Below are positions 37,735 to 49,102 of a stretch of 64,000 bases of DNA, one piece after another. The notes under the pieces were generated by a model. That model made no database searches, was not told the DNA's origin, and saw nothing but the letters and a program-made list of their open reading frames with translations. The DNA is taken from assembly GCA_036345935.2 (NCBI GenBank), contig JADWOT020001294.1, positions 86,757-150,756 on the forward strand, in the 5' to 3' direction. Within the stretch, counting starts at the first letter, position 1. Each line of letters starts with the position of its first letter. This DNA comes from Taenia hydatigena (lineage: Eukaryota > Platyhelminthes > Cestoda > Cyclophyllidea > Taeniidae). Made by a program: the position numbers and the translations under genes.

Positions 37735-38575
37735 TAATGGAGGAGGAAGAGAGCGTGGGTGCTACCTCTGGCAGTGAGCTCACTCCTACCAATGAATATA
37801 CGCATACGAGCATAGAGGATTTCTTGTGCGCTGATGAGTTGGTTTCCTCTTGGCAGCGAATCAACCTCTCAGTTGCTAGTGGGGCAGCGCTAGCAATGCG
37901 ACTGGTTCAAGTGCAATTGCTGCAAGAGGGTGGTAGCAGTACCGCTCCCTCTGCCAGTCTCTTCCAACCACTGCGCACCCTCTCACATATCAAAGTGCCT
38001 ACACTGCCCTCCATCAACTTTCATTAACAAATTAAAGACGACGATACCTCAGAAGGCATCTTTGACCTTCTCTCCTCCCTCAAGTCCAACGTCACTGAGG
38101 TGTCTGATGTTGATGTCCAAGCAAAGGGATATGCAGACACCTTTAATCTCATTGATGTCATCTATCATCCACTAATGCTCTCCCAGCCAAGAAATGCAAT
38201 GAGTTTGCCAGGCGATGGACGTGGACCTCAACGTAGATGCTACTTGCTTGCGCCTTGTGGAATCGGTATGCGATAAGAGTAAATCCAAACTGCCACCAGA
38301 TTCTATTTCTTTTCTTACCGCGTATCAATCCTTTCGAGCCAGTACAAACTATTATGCTAATAAATCTACTTGGATTGTCCAACGCTGGTCTCATCTACTT
38401 GGCAATCGTATTGGTATGCAGATAGAGCGAATCGTGGATCCCCACTGATGTGGTCAATTTTGACGGATTGTGTGCAAGATCCGACACTGTAATTCGCTCA
38501 AACTCGTTTTGTGGAAGGCGATTTTACATTCAGCGATGACGATGGTAAAACCACTGGCAGATGGATGCGGTGACG
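37735..38575 (+). pseudogene. Receptor guanylate cyclase-like, further extracellular remains
   Basis: A 96-codon frame (acidic start, then LSVASGAALAMRLVQVQLLQ) ends at 38027. The next ~140 bases stay protein-like after the stop (IFDLLSSLKSNVTEVSDVDV, GYADTFNLIDVIYH). Around 38500-38570 a frame reads FVEGDFTFSDDDGKTTGRW, which would suit the membrane-proximal part where the family has a phenylalanine-x-G-x-x-G then D-D-N-G-D motif. At least two frame changes and stops are needed, so I list it as decayed. It is supported by order and strand, and only loosely by sequence. Confidence 0.3.
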
Positions 38576-39740
38576 AGAGGATGTTTTGAGAGAATTACCT
38601 AACAAAAGAATATTTTTAGCCTTTAATTTTTGTTAACTGCATGGTCTATAACTTTTAGTCGCAGCAAGCTCCTCAGTTGCAAATGGATGCGGTGTCGAGT
38701 CCAAATGTCCTTACTTCCTTCCATGCACACCTGCCTACTTCTCGAGCCTCGATTGCAGCTTCGAACATGATTGAAGAGCCTCTATGGAGGTCGCGAAAAG
38801 GAAGGCTTGCTCAACTAAATGTACGTTATGTCCGTGTCGCCAGCGTTAAATGGAAGTGTAAGGTGTTAATGGCTCTAATCGTGCTCAAGCAGTGCTGCAT
38901 ACGAATGTTAATTATTTGAAGTAAGAAGAATGCAATGAAGTTATGTACACTAGGTCTGCAGCATGTACACAGGGAGAAGTGTTTTCCTTCTGAAAGCCAA
39001 TAAGTAGTGCTCGAAAGCAGAATGGGATTGAATGGTTGCATTCATGCGTCGAAAGATGACATTTGACACTGATGATGAGCATAAGGCAGTGTGCATCCTC
39101 CCCCATCCCTCTAATGCGAGGAGTTTGAAGAGTCGACTTCTGGTATGCAGGATGGGATGTAATATCCTGTCATGTCCGATAACGTGGCGATGAAATCTTT
39201 GCATCACTAATTGTCTAGTATCGGCTTCAGCACGCATCGCTCGCACATCTTGCCCTATGCTTCCCACTCGGTGTGGCTGTAGGCGGTCAACAGGCTATTT
39301 ACCATCTCCTATATGTCAGCAGCTCCTCTGCTAGCTCTTTGCGTGCCATTTCCAGCTGCCTTCTTAGCCACTTCCGTCTTATGTCAGTAGTGACGCATAT
39401 TCCTCCATTATCAGGAATGTGGAGTCGTGCGAGGTGTGAGGATAGTAGATTAATCTCCTCAATTAACAACGGTCATTCATAAAGGCAGAATCTTGAGCAC
39501 GATATAATCGTTTGTAGAAGGGTTCGATTTCCGGTATTGTTTGTGCAATTAGCATTGTCTTCACCATCGCAGCCGAGATCGGTCTTAAAGGGAGAGGAAG
39601 GAGCATAAATAATTTTGCGTTTCCTAACTGTATACATCAGGCAATTGCGCAGATACTGCTACCTCAAGCAATGCGTTACAACAGCACTTGCTACCTCTTT
39701 TGCTTGACTTGTTATTCTAGGGAGTTCAAGTCAAACGTTA

Positions 39741-39910
39741 AGAAATTGGGCCTATCTCACATCCCATTTGGATTACGGCCAATCGATCACCTTGCAGGAC
39801 TGCGAGAATCGTGACACATAATTGTCAACACTTTCATGGAATACTGTGTGACGCCGCAGTCTTTCAGTCTTGTCCTTCATTGCCGTCATCGGGGAAGCCT
39901 TCAGGTTATG
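39741..39910 (+). other. Possible N-lobe of the kinase-homology domain
   Basis: A plus frame with one stop reads KLGLSHIPFGLRPIDHLAGL, then HIIVNTFMEYC and later HRGSLQV. This is reminiscent of the guanylate cyclase stretch in which an R-H-x-N-I block precedes T-E-Y-C-x-R-G-S-L-Q-D. It sits about 0.8 kb before the recognised kinase-homology segment on the same strand, which is where it should be. The match is weak and interrupted. Confidence 0.25.
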
Positions 39911-40693
39911 AAATAAGTCCTCCTCGTTTAATAAGCCAAAAGTGCCTATCCACATCACTGCTTTCATTTTTAACATTTTCCACACTTATGTGCCTTCAAT
40001 AATATCAGCGATTTGCTGACAAGTTTGTGCGAGTTATGGCACAAGGCACAAGGGCATGACTGCTGGCTGACTTACAGAGATAGGCATGAAGTACAGTTGA
40101 GGTCGTTCCAAAAAGGGTGGGGATATTGGGCACGACGAATGGGAATGCACCGGTAAAATTACGGCGGAAACTTATTTCATAAACACTTCATAAATATCCT
40201 CACAACGAGCAGAGTTGCTTTGTTTTGGCCCTTTCGTAGAACATTGACCTAGTCATCACACTTTCCGTTCTGTTCTACATGCTTCAAAATGGTCGTCAAA
40301 AATGATATTCTCTACCAATTAAAGGATTGCCGTTAGAACTATAAATGAGAGGGCAATGAAGACTACTGCCATGTCCCAATCTCACACCCCTCTCAAATGC
40401 TGCACAACAGCCTTTGGCGAGAACCACACGTCCGTAACTCTAACACTGATTCCACTCATGTGCAACAGACACTCAATACAGTGATACACGGCACATGCTA
40501 CCGACTTGCCCGTTACTGCGTTCCAGTACGTAGGATGTTGTCAACAACAAAAGCATCACATTTGACTGGGATTTCAAGGTCTCTCTTATAACTGACTTAG
40601 TTTGGGTGAGTCAATGCTATCTTATGGTATTTAAGCAAATCTCTTCTCTCTGATGCTTGTAACTGCTACCTCTAATGTGACGCTACAAGGGGA

Positions 40694-41050
40694 TAAGGTA
40701 CCTCCACAGCACAAGCCTCGAAGCTCACGGAAGACTCAAATCAGCCAATTGCGTTATTAATTGCCGATACGTCTTAAAAATCACCGACTTTGGCACTCCT
40801 GCAATCTACAACTTGACAGACAGTTGTCCTTCAACCAACCCCGAAGGTTAGTTGCATTCATTACCCTTCGAAATGGCATCTCATCCATAAAAAAATTGTG
40901 GACAGCGTCTGAGCTACTGTGTGATGAGACCTTGGCGTCAGTTGGAACCAAGCCGGACGATGTCTATGCATTCGGCATAATAATGCACGAAGTCTTCTAT
41001 CAGACAAAACCATATGGAATGGAAAATGTTTCAGTGGAAAATGTTTCAGT
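40694..41050 (+). pseudogene. Receptor guanylate cyclase kinase-homology domain
   Basis: Clear family blocks are present. [20 protein letters not shown] is followed by [17 protein letters not shown] (family: [32 protein letters not shown]), at about 40704-40815. After a stop at ~40849 and a frame change come KKLWTASELL and GTKPDDVYAFGIIMHEVFYQ (family: K-L-W-T-A-P-E-L-L ... G-D-V-Y-A-F-G-I-I), about 40892-41010. This domain binds ATP without phosphotransfer and sets the activity of the cyclase domain behind it. Here it lacks a continuous frame and contains a 15-bp tandem duplication at its end. The cyclase catalytic domain was not found downstream. Upstream receptor segments lie at 36680-38575. 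Confidence 0.75.
41021..41050 (+). repeat. Perfect 15-bp tandem duplication
   Basis: GGAAAATGTTTCAGT occurs twice without a gap (41021-41035 and 41036-41050). It keeps the reading frame and duplicates five codons at the end of the kinase-homology relic. It looks like a recent replication slip. Confidence 0.95.
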
Positions 41051-41229
41051 TTCATTTGCAAAGGCAGCATTTGTGGGGATTTCTTTATTCTTCTCTCCGT
41101 CCCTTCGACTACGCCAAATACGAATAGGCTATTTGTTTTCAGACATCTTTATTGTCTTTGACAAAGCGTTGATAGAGAGTGCATTAATAGGGAGCCGGTG
41201 TCGGAGGATTTACGTTGTGTTCTTGCCGC

Positions 41230-41345
41230 TCACCCAAGAGGTATGTTTCAAGACGTATCGGCCTATCCAGATGGATGGCCGCCGGGCCATGCCAGTAGCC
41301 CTGACCCCTCCGTTCGCTGAATTTTATTCCACCACAACGCAGAAG
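41230..41345 (+). repeat. Dispersed repeat R, copy 1 (truncated)
   Basis: The core GGGCCATGCCAGTAGCC lies at 41284-41300. The ~50 bases before it (AGAGGTATG ... TGGATGGCC) align with copies 2 and 3. Downstream similarity fades, so the 3' half is lost or diverged. The last ~40 codons of the open frame that started in the kinase-homology segment lie inside this repeat, so they are not receptor sequence. Confidence 0.6.
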
Positions 41346-41605
41346 AAAAGCCTACGAAATGAAGGCAATTAGAATTGACGTGTATATACTCATAGTATGA
41401 GGTCCATTGGATTTATTCTTGAGATGCATCACACCTTGCGAATCAGAGTGCAGTGGAACATCGGAAACTCGACAACTGATCTGCAAGGTGTGAACTTTCG
41501 CAAGAGTAATTACAATAAAACTCTTACAATGGGTCCACACACGTTAAATGTAAATTGTCTCCATCCTGAAGGCGCTCTTACAGCCTAACCATGTTTGACC
41601 GCGGA
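41346..41605. other. No gene recognised
   Basis: Short stretch between repeat R copy 1 and the next coding-like block. The 63-codon frame at 41397-41588 plus has no recognised motif. Confidence 0.4.
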
Positions 41606-41609
41606 TGCG

Positions 41610-42145
41610 TCTGCGCGCTTCAGTGGTAGCTGCATCTGACAAACTTATAAAGAAAAGCAGATATTTTGAATCAGTCATGAAGATAGAACTTGGAAAATAC
41701 CTTGAAGCTAACCATAAACGGCTACGAACGCTCTGATGCGCGAAAAGTGTCTGTGCAGAAGCACCATGTAATGTGATTCTCAAGGCAGAAAGTTGCGTGC
41801 TCATTCCTCTGTACCAACGCAACTTTTGAACACTACGCTGATCCTGTCCATTTCAACTTCATTGATGGGAGCCTATTTGCATGCATTTCGGATTCTTACA
41901 ATGAACGCCACGAGCTTACGACAGTGTATGAAAAGAAGGCAGCTGACGATAATGGCTTTCCGCGAATTCGATCGCATCACTTGCGCATTGCGTCCATGAT
42001 AAGGAAACGCACAGCAATTGCTCTATTTTTGATCCTGAACTGATGCAGTTACAGTCTCTAGTGGTCGATGTAGAGCAGCATAACTGATCGGGTGGTGCGG
42101 GTTCTTCCCTCCCTGTGCCCAATGAAACCAAAAGGAAATACAATC
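41610..42145 (+). pseudogene. Coding-like stretch, broken, unknown protein
   Basis: Three consecutive blocks are protein-like in changing frames. At 41620-41715: SDKLIKKSRYFESVMKIELG followed by KYLEANHKRLRTL and a stop. At 41820-42000: FNFIDGSLFACISDSYNERH and then TTVYEKKAADDNGFPRIRSH. At 42015-42140: HSNCSIFDPELMQLQSLVVD, then a Gly/Ser/Pro stretch after one stop. The codon usage and charged helices look natural, and two frameshifts plus two stops indicate decay. I do not recognise the family. It lies where the dimerisation and cyclase domains of the receptor would be expected, but does not resemble them. Confidence 0.35.
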
Positions 42146-42149
42146 TGGG

Positions 42150-45100
42150 TAAAAATATCCAATAAAATCAAGCCATATGGATTCTCACACGCTGTTATTC
42201 ATAAGTTGATTAATTCATAAGAGAGCAGCCTTTTCTTTCCAGCACAGCAACACATCACTGACCAGTGATTGGGTGACTGTCCTATGCTATAAATGCGTGC
42301 AGGAGAAATCAAACACCTCTGAATACAATTGGAGTGGAGTCTGCGCGAGCTGTAAAACATCGCCCATGGTAGGCTCGAATCGTCCATGACACATTTTCCT
42401 TATATACTGATTGGCAGATGGCAACTGAGCATTTGTCGATGAGACCAGCTAAGAGCGCTGCTATTGCGTTAATGCATTCGCGACCTTTTTTCTGATGACA
42501 ACAAGGATACCCTTGATTGCGGCTTACCCACACTCTTGAAGCACAAGTCTCAGACCAACTTGAGGAGGTCTAGTCAAAGAACCGTTAATGAGAGACGCAG
42601 TTGGCATCATACTTGGCTGCAACGCCACGCAATTGGCGCGGTCCGGCAGAAAATCCGATTTTAAATGGCTTTATGTTGAGGTTTATGCTGATGCAAGCTG
42701 AGAGCTCATGAAAGCCAGCTAAGACGCAATTGCCATATAAAGGAGTTGATCACTTTGGTTTTTCTTTCAAACATGTGAAAGCAAAGAAGTAAGGATGTAA
42801 ATATGTAACAAAAGATTTCCTCTGTAGGCATCAAATAAGGTGCCAGCGCTGTAAATTTAAGTAGCGCATTCATTGTAATGATACAGGACCAGGTATTGAC
42901 GATGCCAACTTCTGTAGAGTTACAAAACCGGTGCATTAAAGTTACCTGGAATTCACTACCTGTTCCTAATGCATACCTATCACAATCGGAATTCTGTCTC
43001 GGTGGATTCAGACAGTACTGGTATTTGATGGATCAAAAGCGGCTAAAGTGGCCAATACGTCGATTGCTTTCGAGATTAAAGGTGACTGAATCCGAACATC
43101 TGCCCACACCCCATCAGCACTTATGCTGCCTTGAGTCAATCGAAAGTAGGTCCATCCAATTGCATGCATCATGAAGAGCTCTTGTATCAATCCAAAGCAT
43201 CTTTTCTCTTCAACTTTTCCTAATCAAGCATTTTAATGCCATCTCCTGCAGCTTATGCATTGCCAATCCCCTCCTCTTCCAGCCCTACGGATGAAGTCTC
43301 GCCAAATTATGCTTCAAGTTAGACACAATGATCAAGTTCGTGCATTATGTCTGCCAATCCATTAAATTAGTCATTTCGGTCTTTAGGCAGTAAAAACGAA
43401 CCAATTTTACAGTTTCGTGTTTCATCGATAACTTCCGGCATCGCGGCACCTCCCGCCATCGTGATCATACTCTTCCGCTACTTCCTAGTGAGACTTGCCT
43501 CACCGCATGAAAATCAATTTCGTGGTGTCATTAACTGATTCCGCAACCCTGTTTAACTTGCCAATCCCAAGCACAAACAAGTCCGTGCGCCTACCCCTGA
43601 TATGAAGATATTTGATGCCCTTGGGCGCCTTTATTGTAGTGAATGAAACAGCCAGTAGGTTGATTTTTGCGCAGTCTTTTGTTTTACTTCTGGTAACCAT
43701 GCAATTGAACAGATGCTTGCAGTGGTTTACTAAGGACTGGAATAGCTACTTCCCATGCCACCATTTGTGTTGCTTATCATCAAAATGCAACCAATTTCTG
43801 CTACAAAAGTTAATGGCTTATAAATTCAACAGTAATCGACACTGCTTGATTCTCTACCTTCAATTTTACAAGCCTGCTATAATTCACACTTTGTACTGGA
43901 ATTAGAGGAAGCTATTTTAAATTTGATCTAATTATAAACCAGAAATTTGCAGCCGTGACTAGAGCAAAGTTAAGTGAAAGAGAGTTCGAGAGGTTCAATA
44001 TGGATGGAGTGCTAAGCTCGCTCTATTACCAATGCAAATGCAAGAAGCAAGAACATAGTGCAAAATCTAAACTTTAGCAAAAAAGATTATTTCAAGTCAT
44101 TACAAATCCTTCTTGACAAGTCATCATGCCAAACTACTTTAGGGCATGTTCATAAGGTGCAAGGGAGGTGCCAGATTGCGTCAGAATCCCTGAATAAGTG
44201 ATGTTTGGAACCGTCAGTAAACAACCGACTTCATTTCGCCCCTTCAAATCTTACCTTAAATTTTACTTGATTTAAGCTTCAATTAGGCACCATGGCACCC
44301 TACAGTGGATGATTGGGACGATTGTCCTGCAATTTGTGAATTTTTTAATGGCTGAACTTAATGCAGATGTGAACACTCATTCCGCCAGGGCAAAATTATT
44401 GAACTGATGTCTGCTCATCCCACTGAGTTTAGTTGTACTCCAGCCGTGAGCTCCGTCAAACTCCGCTCACCTGGAGAGTGTGAATATCGATTCGGAGACA
44501 CTGGGTTGGAGGAACGTCCTACGCCAATATGCTGGGCCTTCTTTTAATCTCCATTTATGGATCTTCTGAATGGGTTCTATTCCGTCCTTTGACTGGTGTA
44601 GGCTTAAAGGTGCTTGCAGTCAGAACTCTAAGAGGGTTTTCGTAAGCCAATTTGCGTAGTCAGTCTCTACACTTGCAAAATGAGCATTTATGCTGGCCCA
44701 ATGGTAATAACACGATCACTGTGTCATTATTGGCTTGTCGCCGAAGCAAAATGGATTGCATTGGTTCAAGCGCATGGGTAATTGGCACCTGAAAGCAAGC
44801 AAACAAGATGACGTGTTCGCCTCTTATGTCGGATGGTAGAGATGTGATTGTATCCAAGCCACGTCAGTTTGGCAATATTTATTCTCCAGAATTTTGCTCA
44901 GCCACATCTGCAGGTAATGTGATCGGCACATTAGTGGTAAAGATTTAAGTCGACATTTAGTTTCTAACTCTCCATCCTTGTAAGATGTTATATTTTAGCA
45001 CCTTACCAAGAAGCGAACAATGTCCTTGCCGCTGTTTGGTTACATTACTTTGTAAATCTGCACTAAAATTTTTAATTGCTGGCATGGCTTAGAGGCCACT

Positions 45101-45530
45101 CCACTCAACGAAGGTACAATAACCATCCAAATGATCGCAGATGAGTCTAAAGACTAGACAAAAACAGAAGTGCAAATTTTATGCTGACCATTTTTTAATA
45201 AAATAGCAGAACTTAGTAACATTGTGTTTGATTTAATTATAAACAACTGGTCAAGCCCTTTGCTGTCCACAGACAATATTTCTGCAGTTCGTGCAGGGAT
45301 CTCTACTACTAGCTTCGCCATCCCTGCTACTAAGCCGAACACTAGAATGTTGAAATCTGGACGGTTCTTCCCTTTCCTTCTCTTCCATTCTTCCGCTCCT
45401 ACTATTATTAGATGTTGAGGGCGCATATAGAGTAACAATCCTGGGAAGTCTGTGCCGAGGATACATTTGCCTCCAAGGAGCAACCACGCTACTCTACGAC
45501 CATGTAGTACTTTGTTTGTTGGAACTACCG
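42150..45530. other. No firm gene
   Basis: AT-rich with many short frames on both strands. One protein-like patch at 44281-44560 plus (HPTVDDWDDCPAICEFFNG, then KLRSPGECEYRFGDTGLEER) contains several stops and has no recognised family. The 109-codon minus frame at 45154-45483 is hydrophobic but unrecognised. I looked for the guanylate cyclase catalytic motifs here and did not find them. Confidence 0.4.
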
Positions 45531-45539
45531 GTTTCGGTC

Positions 45540-45700
45540 AAGGACACAGAGGTGGCCGTTCTGTCCTAGCTGCATGGGCTTGCCTGTGGGCCATGCCAGC
45601 AGCCTATTTTCCTCTGTCCGTTGTATGTGTATAATCTACCCTGGCATTCTTCCTTCTTTTGCCTTCGAGGGAGCCTCGGAACGCTGCAGACCAGGTTAAA
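45540..45700 (+). repeat. Dispersed repeat R, copy 2
   Basis: This copy contains GACACAGAGGTGGCC, the core GGGCCATGCCAGCAGCC (45588-45604) and a 3' part with TTTTCCTCTG, TTGTATGTGTATAATCT and GCCTTCGAGGGAGCCT. It aligns over its whole length with copy 3 (same strand) and with the reverse complement of copy 4. It is about 160 bp. It is not coding in any consistent way, although the minus frame reads CWHGP in three copies simply because the DNA core is conserved. Confidence 0.7.
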
Positions 45701-46490
45701 CTTATTCTTCCACCTTTGGCCTACAAAAACATTTAAGGGATATAAGCATTGCATAAACGCATTGGTGCGTCGAAAGAATTGGCGCTCTTTATCCATGAGT
45801 CTTGTCGTCCATGAGGCGAAGAACTTCAATCCCATGGCATCGAGTATGTGCGTGAATACGAACGCTTAAAAGGTCGCGGCTTCGGTGCGACTCTGGGTGT
45901 CACGAACTTGATTCCTTCCTCGTCCCTTTTCTCGGTCGTGGTTAAAGCTGAGGTTTTAGTGATTTTGCCACCTTGTAGGAGCTGCGGTAAGCGTTCGCCC
46001 CTTGCTTGCAGAAGTTGCATATGTTTGGTGGGTTGAATATCACAAATGGGCCTAATGCCCATTCTCGAACGTGTTTTCCTTTTTCGTTACAACTGACTAA
46101 CTAATCTCCACTTCGCCGTCATCCTCGCCTCTCTCACAGACAAGGAGTGTGATGCGACAAAGGCAATGATCGACACCTGACCATTGAACCAACAGGCCTA
46201 TACCACCTTGTACGTCTTACTGCGGTATCATCATTAGAACTGCCAACTCGGGATCGCTATCAATCTCCTCCACATCTCCGTCTCCCTATGCCGCATTGTT
46301 GGAGTTAGCGCTCACGCAGGCGCCGTCTCTAGTATGGATGCACACACTCATCCCGTATTTGACCTCGTCTTTCCCACTGTGCGTCTCTTTGACCAAAGAG
46401 ACCCTTATCTGGCCAAAATATTCTTTCTCCTCTTTAAAGCTTGCTGAATTGCATTGAAGACTGCCCTTATTGGGGTGTTACTTGTTTGTG
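45701..46490. other. No gene recognised
   Basis: Open frames occur on both strands (45826-46062 minus, 45848-46036 plus, each under 80 codons) without recognised motifs. The stretch is richer in G and C than its surroundings. Confidence 0.4.
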
Positions 46491-46499
46491 GCTTCCTAT

Positions 46500-47405
46500 T
46501 TTCTATTGCTAATACTGTGCGTCCTGTATCCAGTGTGGTGCTAAAATTTCAAAGTATTGAGACTGCTGCCTGATTGTTAAATACGAGCGATTGAAGCCTG
46601 CTTTAAACTTGTGTTCAGACCACTCAGCGAGATGATCCGCATTGTATGGAACCACCGGTTCTAGACTAATCATTCTAAGTGCTGTTATTTCCGGTTTTGC
46701 GTCGTGATCACTAACCAGCATGTTCATAGAAATTCCGAACTGCAATTTGCCCACGGCATGCAGCCTATCCTTCGTCGTTGTCAAGTGTCTAGCGGGTTCG
46801 AATCGCTAAATTCCAATAATGTTTCCCAGGTTATTACTTAAAATTTTGTTCCTATCGAGTCACGAGAAACTCGAAATTATGCGTCCGTTTCGATGCGGTT
46901 CTTCTTGCTGTTCTCGCATTTATTTCCCGTACTTATTGGCTAAAACTTATTGAGGTGTAAATTGGTCCGAAGGTTGAGGCGAAAGCCAGCTTTTTGTCTA
47001 GTTTTAGCATGGTATTCAGTGAATGTCAGGTGGTAGTAAAACGGATCCCTTCTTACCAAGTGATTTGATGAGTTTGATTTTGGTGACTTCAAGGCAGTTG
47101 AAGGGCAGTACACTTAAGCGGACCCTTAGCACTAAATAGAATAAAATCGAGAATCTTTTTTTGTCTGGACTTGCTCTGGATCAACGCGTTCATAGCAGTA
47201 AACAGCGATGTGGGACGTGAGTGATGGTGCAACAGTTGATTTACCTCCTCCTCAACACTTAAGCAGATGTGATGGGCGTTGACCGCACGATTGCTACGTG
47301 GATGCAGACAGTAGGGTTGGCAGTTCATGACAATTTTGATTCCATGATAGGAAATGGCCTGTGCTGTCACGACCACTGGGCAAATAAACATTTTATTACC
47401 GGTTA
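46500..47405 (-). repeat. Large repeat D, copy A (~860-900 bp)
   Basis: Read on the minus strand it is collinear with 62300-63175 on the plus strand. Shared anchors in order: AATAAAATGTT near the start; a block that translates to HHICLSVEEEVNQLLHHHSR (copy B: HHICLNAEEGTNQLLHHYSR); ACTAGACAAAAAGCTGGC (46985-47002); and a block giving SYLTIRQQSQYFEIL (copy B: SYSTFKQQSRYCGIL). Distances between anchors are nearly the same in both copies (about 400 then 432 here; 360 then 421 in B). The frame is not continuous over the whole length. Neither a transposase nor a reverse transcriptase motif is recognised, and terminal repeats were not found. Confidence 0.75.
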
Positions 47406-47492
47406 TCACTCAACCATCCACATAGTGGTCAATTCATCGTTCTAAAACACTCGACGCTCCATGTTTAAGAGGCAATGATTTATGTGTATTGG

Positions 47493-47515
47493 TGTGTGCG
47501 TGTGTGTGTATGTGG
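47493..47515. repeat. TG-type microsatellite
   Basis: A short imperfect (TG)n run, GTGTGTGCGTGTGTGTGTA and flanks, lies just outside the end of repeat D copy A. Confidence 0.8.
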
Positions 47516-47519
47516 TAGA

Positions 47520-49095
47520 ATGTGAATGCAGTTATTCGCGGTGATTCGGTGACCTAGAGAAGACCAACGAAGCTGATGTCTGAGGTCTACCTGATCAGTA
47601 GAATGCATATAGCTGGAAGGCGCTCGAAAGGGACTTCTTGATAACGGTAAGGGTTAGTGAATCATTGCTGGATCACTAGCTCAATGGGAGGCCGACATGA
47701 CATGCCAGAGGAATATACTTTCTCTCCTCGTTCTTCCCATTCATTTCGTAATGTTTCTTCAAGCTCTTTTTGCTTAGCTCTAGTTATCGGTGTCGGAAAT
47801 TGGCTATAAAACATAACAGCATAGATAGTTCGAAGACCACAGTAGCATTGGGGAAATATTGACTGAGTGCTGCGTTTTTGTTTTGGTGACAAAGGCAAGA
47901 ATCGTGCAAAGCTTATGCACTATTGAGAGAGGCTTGGAATGTGGACTGAAGTGTTGCAGTGATGATGATGTGCCATAAAATGGACTTGGCGCTTCCTTGA
48001 TTTTGCAATGCACTTCGGCAAAAGTTCCTACGCAGTTGCCTTTTTAGTTGGCTAATGATTGATAACCGACTTGGTCTTATTAGTCGTTTGGCATTCCTGT
48101 GTGTATCTGGAGGTTCCGTGGGCAGGCATTTCTGGTCCTCCAGTGGTCCAATTTTACCTATGTATCTCAGATGTCATCGCTTTATTGCTCAGTAAATAAC
48201 TTTGTTAAGGCTTTGTATTTGAGGCCATTTGCACTGAGCCATTTGGGTGTGAGGTAAAAGATGCTCTTTGCCATCGCGTTTCAGGGAAGAAGACCCGCCT
48301 GTCCTCTAGTGCTAGGTGGGTTATTTTAACATGCAGTGAACGGCACTCTTCCAAACGCGCCTCAAAGTGATGGATGGGATAGGCATTATACACGAGCAAT
48401 TGGACCTCTTACTAGCAAATAAGATAAAATGCAAATGCAATTGAGTTATGCAGCTTAATCTTGTCTTTTCTTTGCCCCTTTTGTCTTGCTACAGCGCCAT
48501 TTTGCATGGTTTGGTACCAAAAGAGTAACGCCGTCTAATCTGGCTTCCGGTTTACTCAGCGGCCTTTAATGTGGGCAAAAATTGTCATTTCTGAAATAAG
48601 AAGTCTGGAAAACATTCTTAATGCTTAGAGCTGCCTGTCTCGTTGCTTCTTTGAAGTTCTCTTTGGGACTAACAGTATTATGGAATATGCTGCATATACC
48701 ATTTTTGAGAGATCTGTTCTAAATCAATGTCTGGTCAATGGTTCAACCATCCCAGTTCAACTTCTTTAACACGAACAAACTTTTTCCAGCAGCTAAGTGG
48801 GGTTTCGACTTACTTGTTATGTCCTGTTAGAGTAAACGTATCCAAAACCATCTCTAGTTCTATAAGGTATTGTGTGAGGAAAAAATGTTCTTCAGTTGAT
48901 ATAAAACCGAGAACGGAGCCACAAAGTCCAGCTAAGCATTCGTCTATTAATTAATGCATTCCCATTTTTTCGCCTATTCATCGGCCTTTTTACATATAAG
49001 ACAGAGAGAGAGTTGCTGGGAGGTTCCAAGCACATGTGAGATTTGCGAATGATTAAAGAAGGTCTGACTGGTGATGTTTACCGTTGAAGCAGGTG
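47520..49095. other. No gene recognised
   Basis: Only short frames (for example 47662-47898 minus, 48727-48954 plus), without recognised homology. No repeats were noticed other than the TG run upstream. Confidence 0.45.
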
Positions 49096-49102
49096 TATTT
49101 TC

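Noticed and set aside
39300..39430. Minus-strand charged helix (RRKWLRRQLEMARKELAEEL)
   Set aside because: Looks like a coiled coil, but it lies inside the plus-strand receptor locus, lacks splice sites and has stops nearby. Left as chance.
39470..39545. tRNA gene with B-box-like GGTTCGATTTCC
   Set aside because: No A box at the right distance and no cloverleaf could be drawn. A similar lone GGTTCGAATC at 46793 was rejected for the same reason.
41225..41372. C-terminal part of the 203-codon frame as receptor sequence
   Set aside because: These bases belong to dispersed repeat R copy 1, which occurs elsewhere in the window.
44460..44580. Guanylate cyclase catalytic motifs (YRFGDTG and FMDLLNGFY)
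   Set aside because: They resemble parts of the catalytic domain but are in reverse order relative to the family and separated by a stop, so the match is probably chance.
45566..45835. Conserved minus-strand peptide CWHGP as a protein motif
   Set aside because: It recurs only because the DNA core of repeat R recurs; the flanking frames differ and contain stops.
47089..47409. Pyruvate kinase-like fragment (CPVVVTAQ)
   Set aside because: Only a few residues agree and the following family blocks are missing. The frame is part of repeat D.
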